Positions 63,657 to 64,000 of a DNA stretch of 64,000 nt are shown piece after piece; positions within the stretch are counted from its first letter, which is position 1, and each line of letters opens with the position of its first letter. Under the pieces are notes generated by a model. That model searched no databases and was not told the DNA's origin. It saw nothing but the letters and a program-made list of their open reading frames with translations. The stretch comes from Anolis sagrei (taxonomy: Eukaryota > Chordata > Lepidosauria > Squamata > Anolidae). Both the position numbers and the translations under genes were made by a program. The stretch covers positions 13,255,045 to 13,319,044 of the forward strand of contig NC_090025.1 of NCBI RefSeq assembly GCF_037176765.1. The letters are read 5' to 3'.

Positions 63657-63836
63657 CTTTGGTTGTCTTTTCGTAGCAGCCTGAAGTGGAGTCTTCCGAA
63701 CATACTCCTGCAGCTCTGTAGGCAAATCTTGCAGTTCCACAACATTTATAGGAATAGAGTTAGGTATCTTCGTCTCATATCTTGCATCAAACAGGCTTAT
63801 AACAGTGGCTTCATTGATGTCATACTTCTCTCCTCC
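63657..63836 (-). CDS. FAM47E: FAM47E-like internal exon
   Basis: Acceptor ACCCTTCTAG, then GGEKYDINEATVISLFDARY, ETKIPNSIPINVVELQDLPT, ELQEYVRKTPLQAATKRQPK, donor AAG|GTATGT (intron from 63656). 60 codons, phase 0 at the 3' end. It aligns with human FAM47E DIDEEFILKQFDIDYETKPS and NQVPLELKRS. Upstream exons lie right of the window. Confidence 0.88.
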
Positions 63837-64000
63837 CTAGAAGGGTAATTCAAACTGATTCTGATTTACATATTATACAACACAGGTTTCATCCATTTGG
63901 AATGCATTAAGGGACAGATACATTGAAATATATACTTGGGGAGAAAGGTCTGACTACCTATTTTCAGGGGAAACAGGTATGTTGCAATTCATATCCAAAG

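Noticed and set aside
1-64000. CRISPR arrays, bacterial operons, tRNA or rRNA genes
   Set aside because: None seen. The tRNA-like boxes belong to SINEs, and regular repeats are microsatellites or minisatellites of a vertebrate genome.

Overview
This window looks like nuclear DNA from a squamate reptile, probably an iguanian lizard of Anolis type. It has vertebrate split genes with consensus splice sites. It also has a repeat mix typical of lizards: CR1, L2 and RTE-BovB LINEs, other non-LTR LINEs, tRNA-derived SINEs including one that looks like Sauria SINE, probable Penelope-like pieces, hAT elements including a SPIN-type copy, mariner and Helitron-like DNA. Most of the 64 kb is repeat-derived. 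Four host genes can be read, three of them only as exons that must be joined through splice sites.

Layout. (1) 1-23.4 kb: the 5' part of RUFY3 on the minus strand, with two alternative first coding exons (22889-23204 in a CpG island, and 8515-8692). Both end in the same phase. The intron between them holds a nearly complete CR1 LINE (about 11.65-15.90 kb) with long open ORF1 and ORF2, and a large TG/CATATAAATGTA-type tandem array (21.3-22.65 kb). (2) 23.4-28.1 kb: CR1, BovB, SINE and Sauria-like SINE pieces. (3) 28.4-30.15 kb: intronless UTP3/SAS10 on the minus strand with its own promoter (NRF1-like site). (4) 30.15-36 kb: repeats. (5) 36135-46830: JCHAIN, the immunoglobulin J chain, on the plus strand in four coding exons (161 aa). 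Its introns are full of L2, hAT, SINE, Helitron-like and LINE insertions. (6) 47-52.2 kb: a pile of Penelope-like, SINE, BovB and other LINE copies. (7) 52.2-56.5 kb: an orphan CpG-island promoter with an E2F-like site and a splice donor, then an uninterrupted 446-codon frame related to the Gag-like proteins of DIRS/Ngaro-type elements, then tandem 142-166 bp repeats and an LTR-like end. (8) 59.36-63.84 kb: the last four coding exons of a FAM47E-like gene on the minus strand; its 5' part is beyond the right edge.

The order RUFY3 - UTP3 - JCHAIN, with JCHAIN divergent from UTP3, matches the arrangement known in mammals (human 4q13.3). The right neighbour differs: in mammals ENAM and the enamel-matrix genes come next, but here a FAM47E-like gene follows and no ENAM exon was recognised. 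The genes do not form a pathway. UTP3 acts in ribosome biogenesis, JCHAIN in polymeric immunoglobulin assembly, RUFY3 in vesicle and axon transport, and FAM47E has a poorly known nuclear/chromatin-linked role.

The most unusual points are the Gag-like frame behind an orphan CpG island, an extra (ninth) mature cysteine in the J chain, the same-phase alternative first exons of RUFY3, CR1 ORF2 lacking an AUG ahead of its endonuclease domain, and a SPIN-type hAT whose interior is shared with Helitron-like copies in the same window. All family names rest on reading by eye; no database search was possible.
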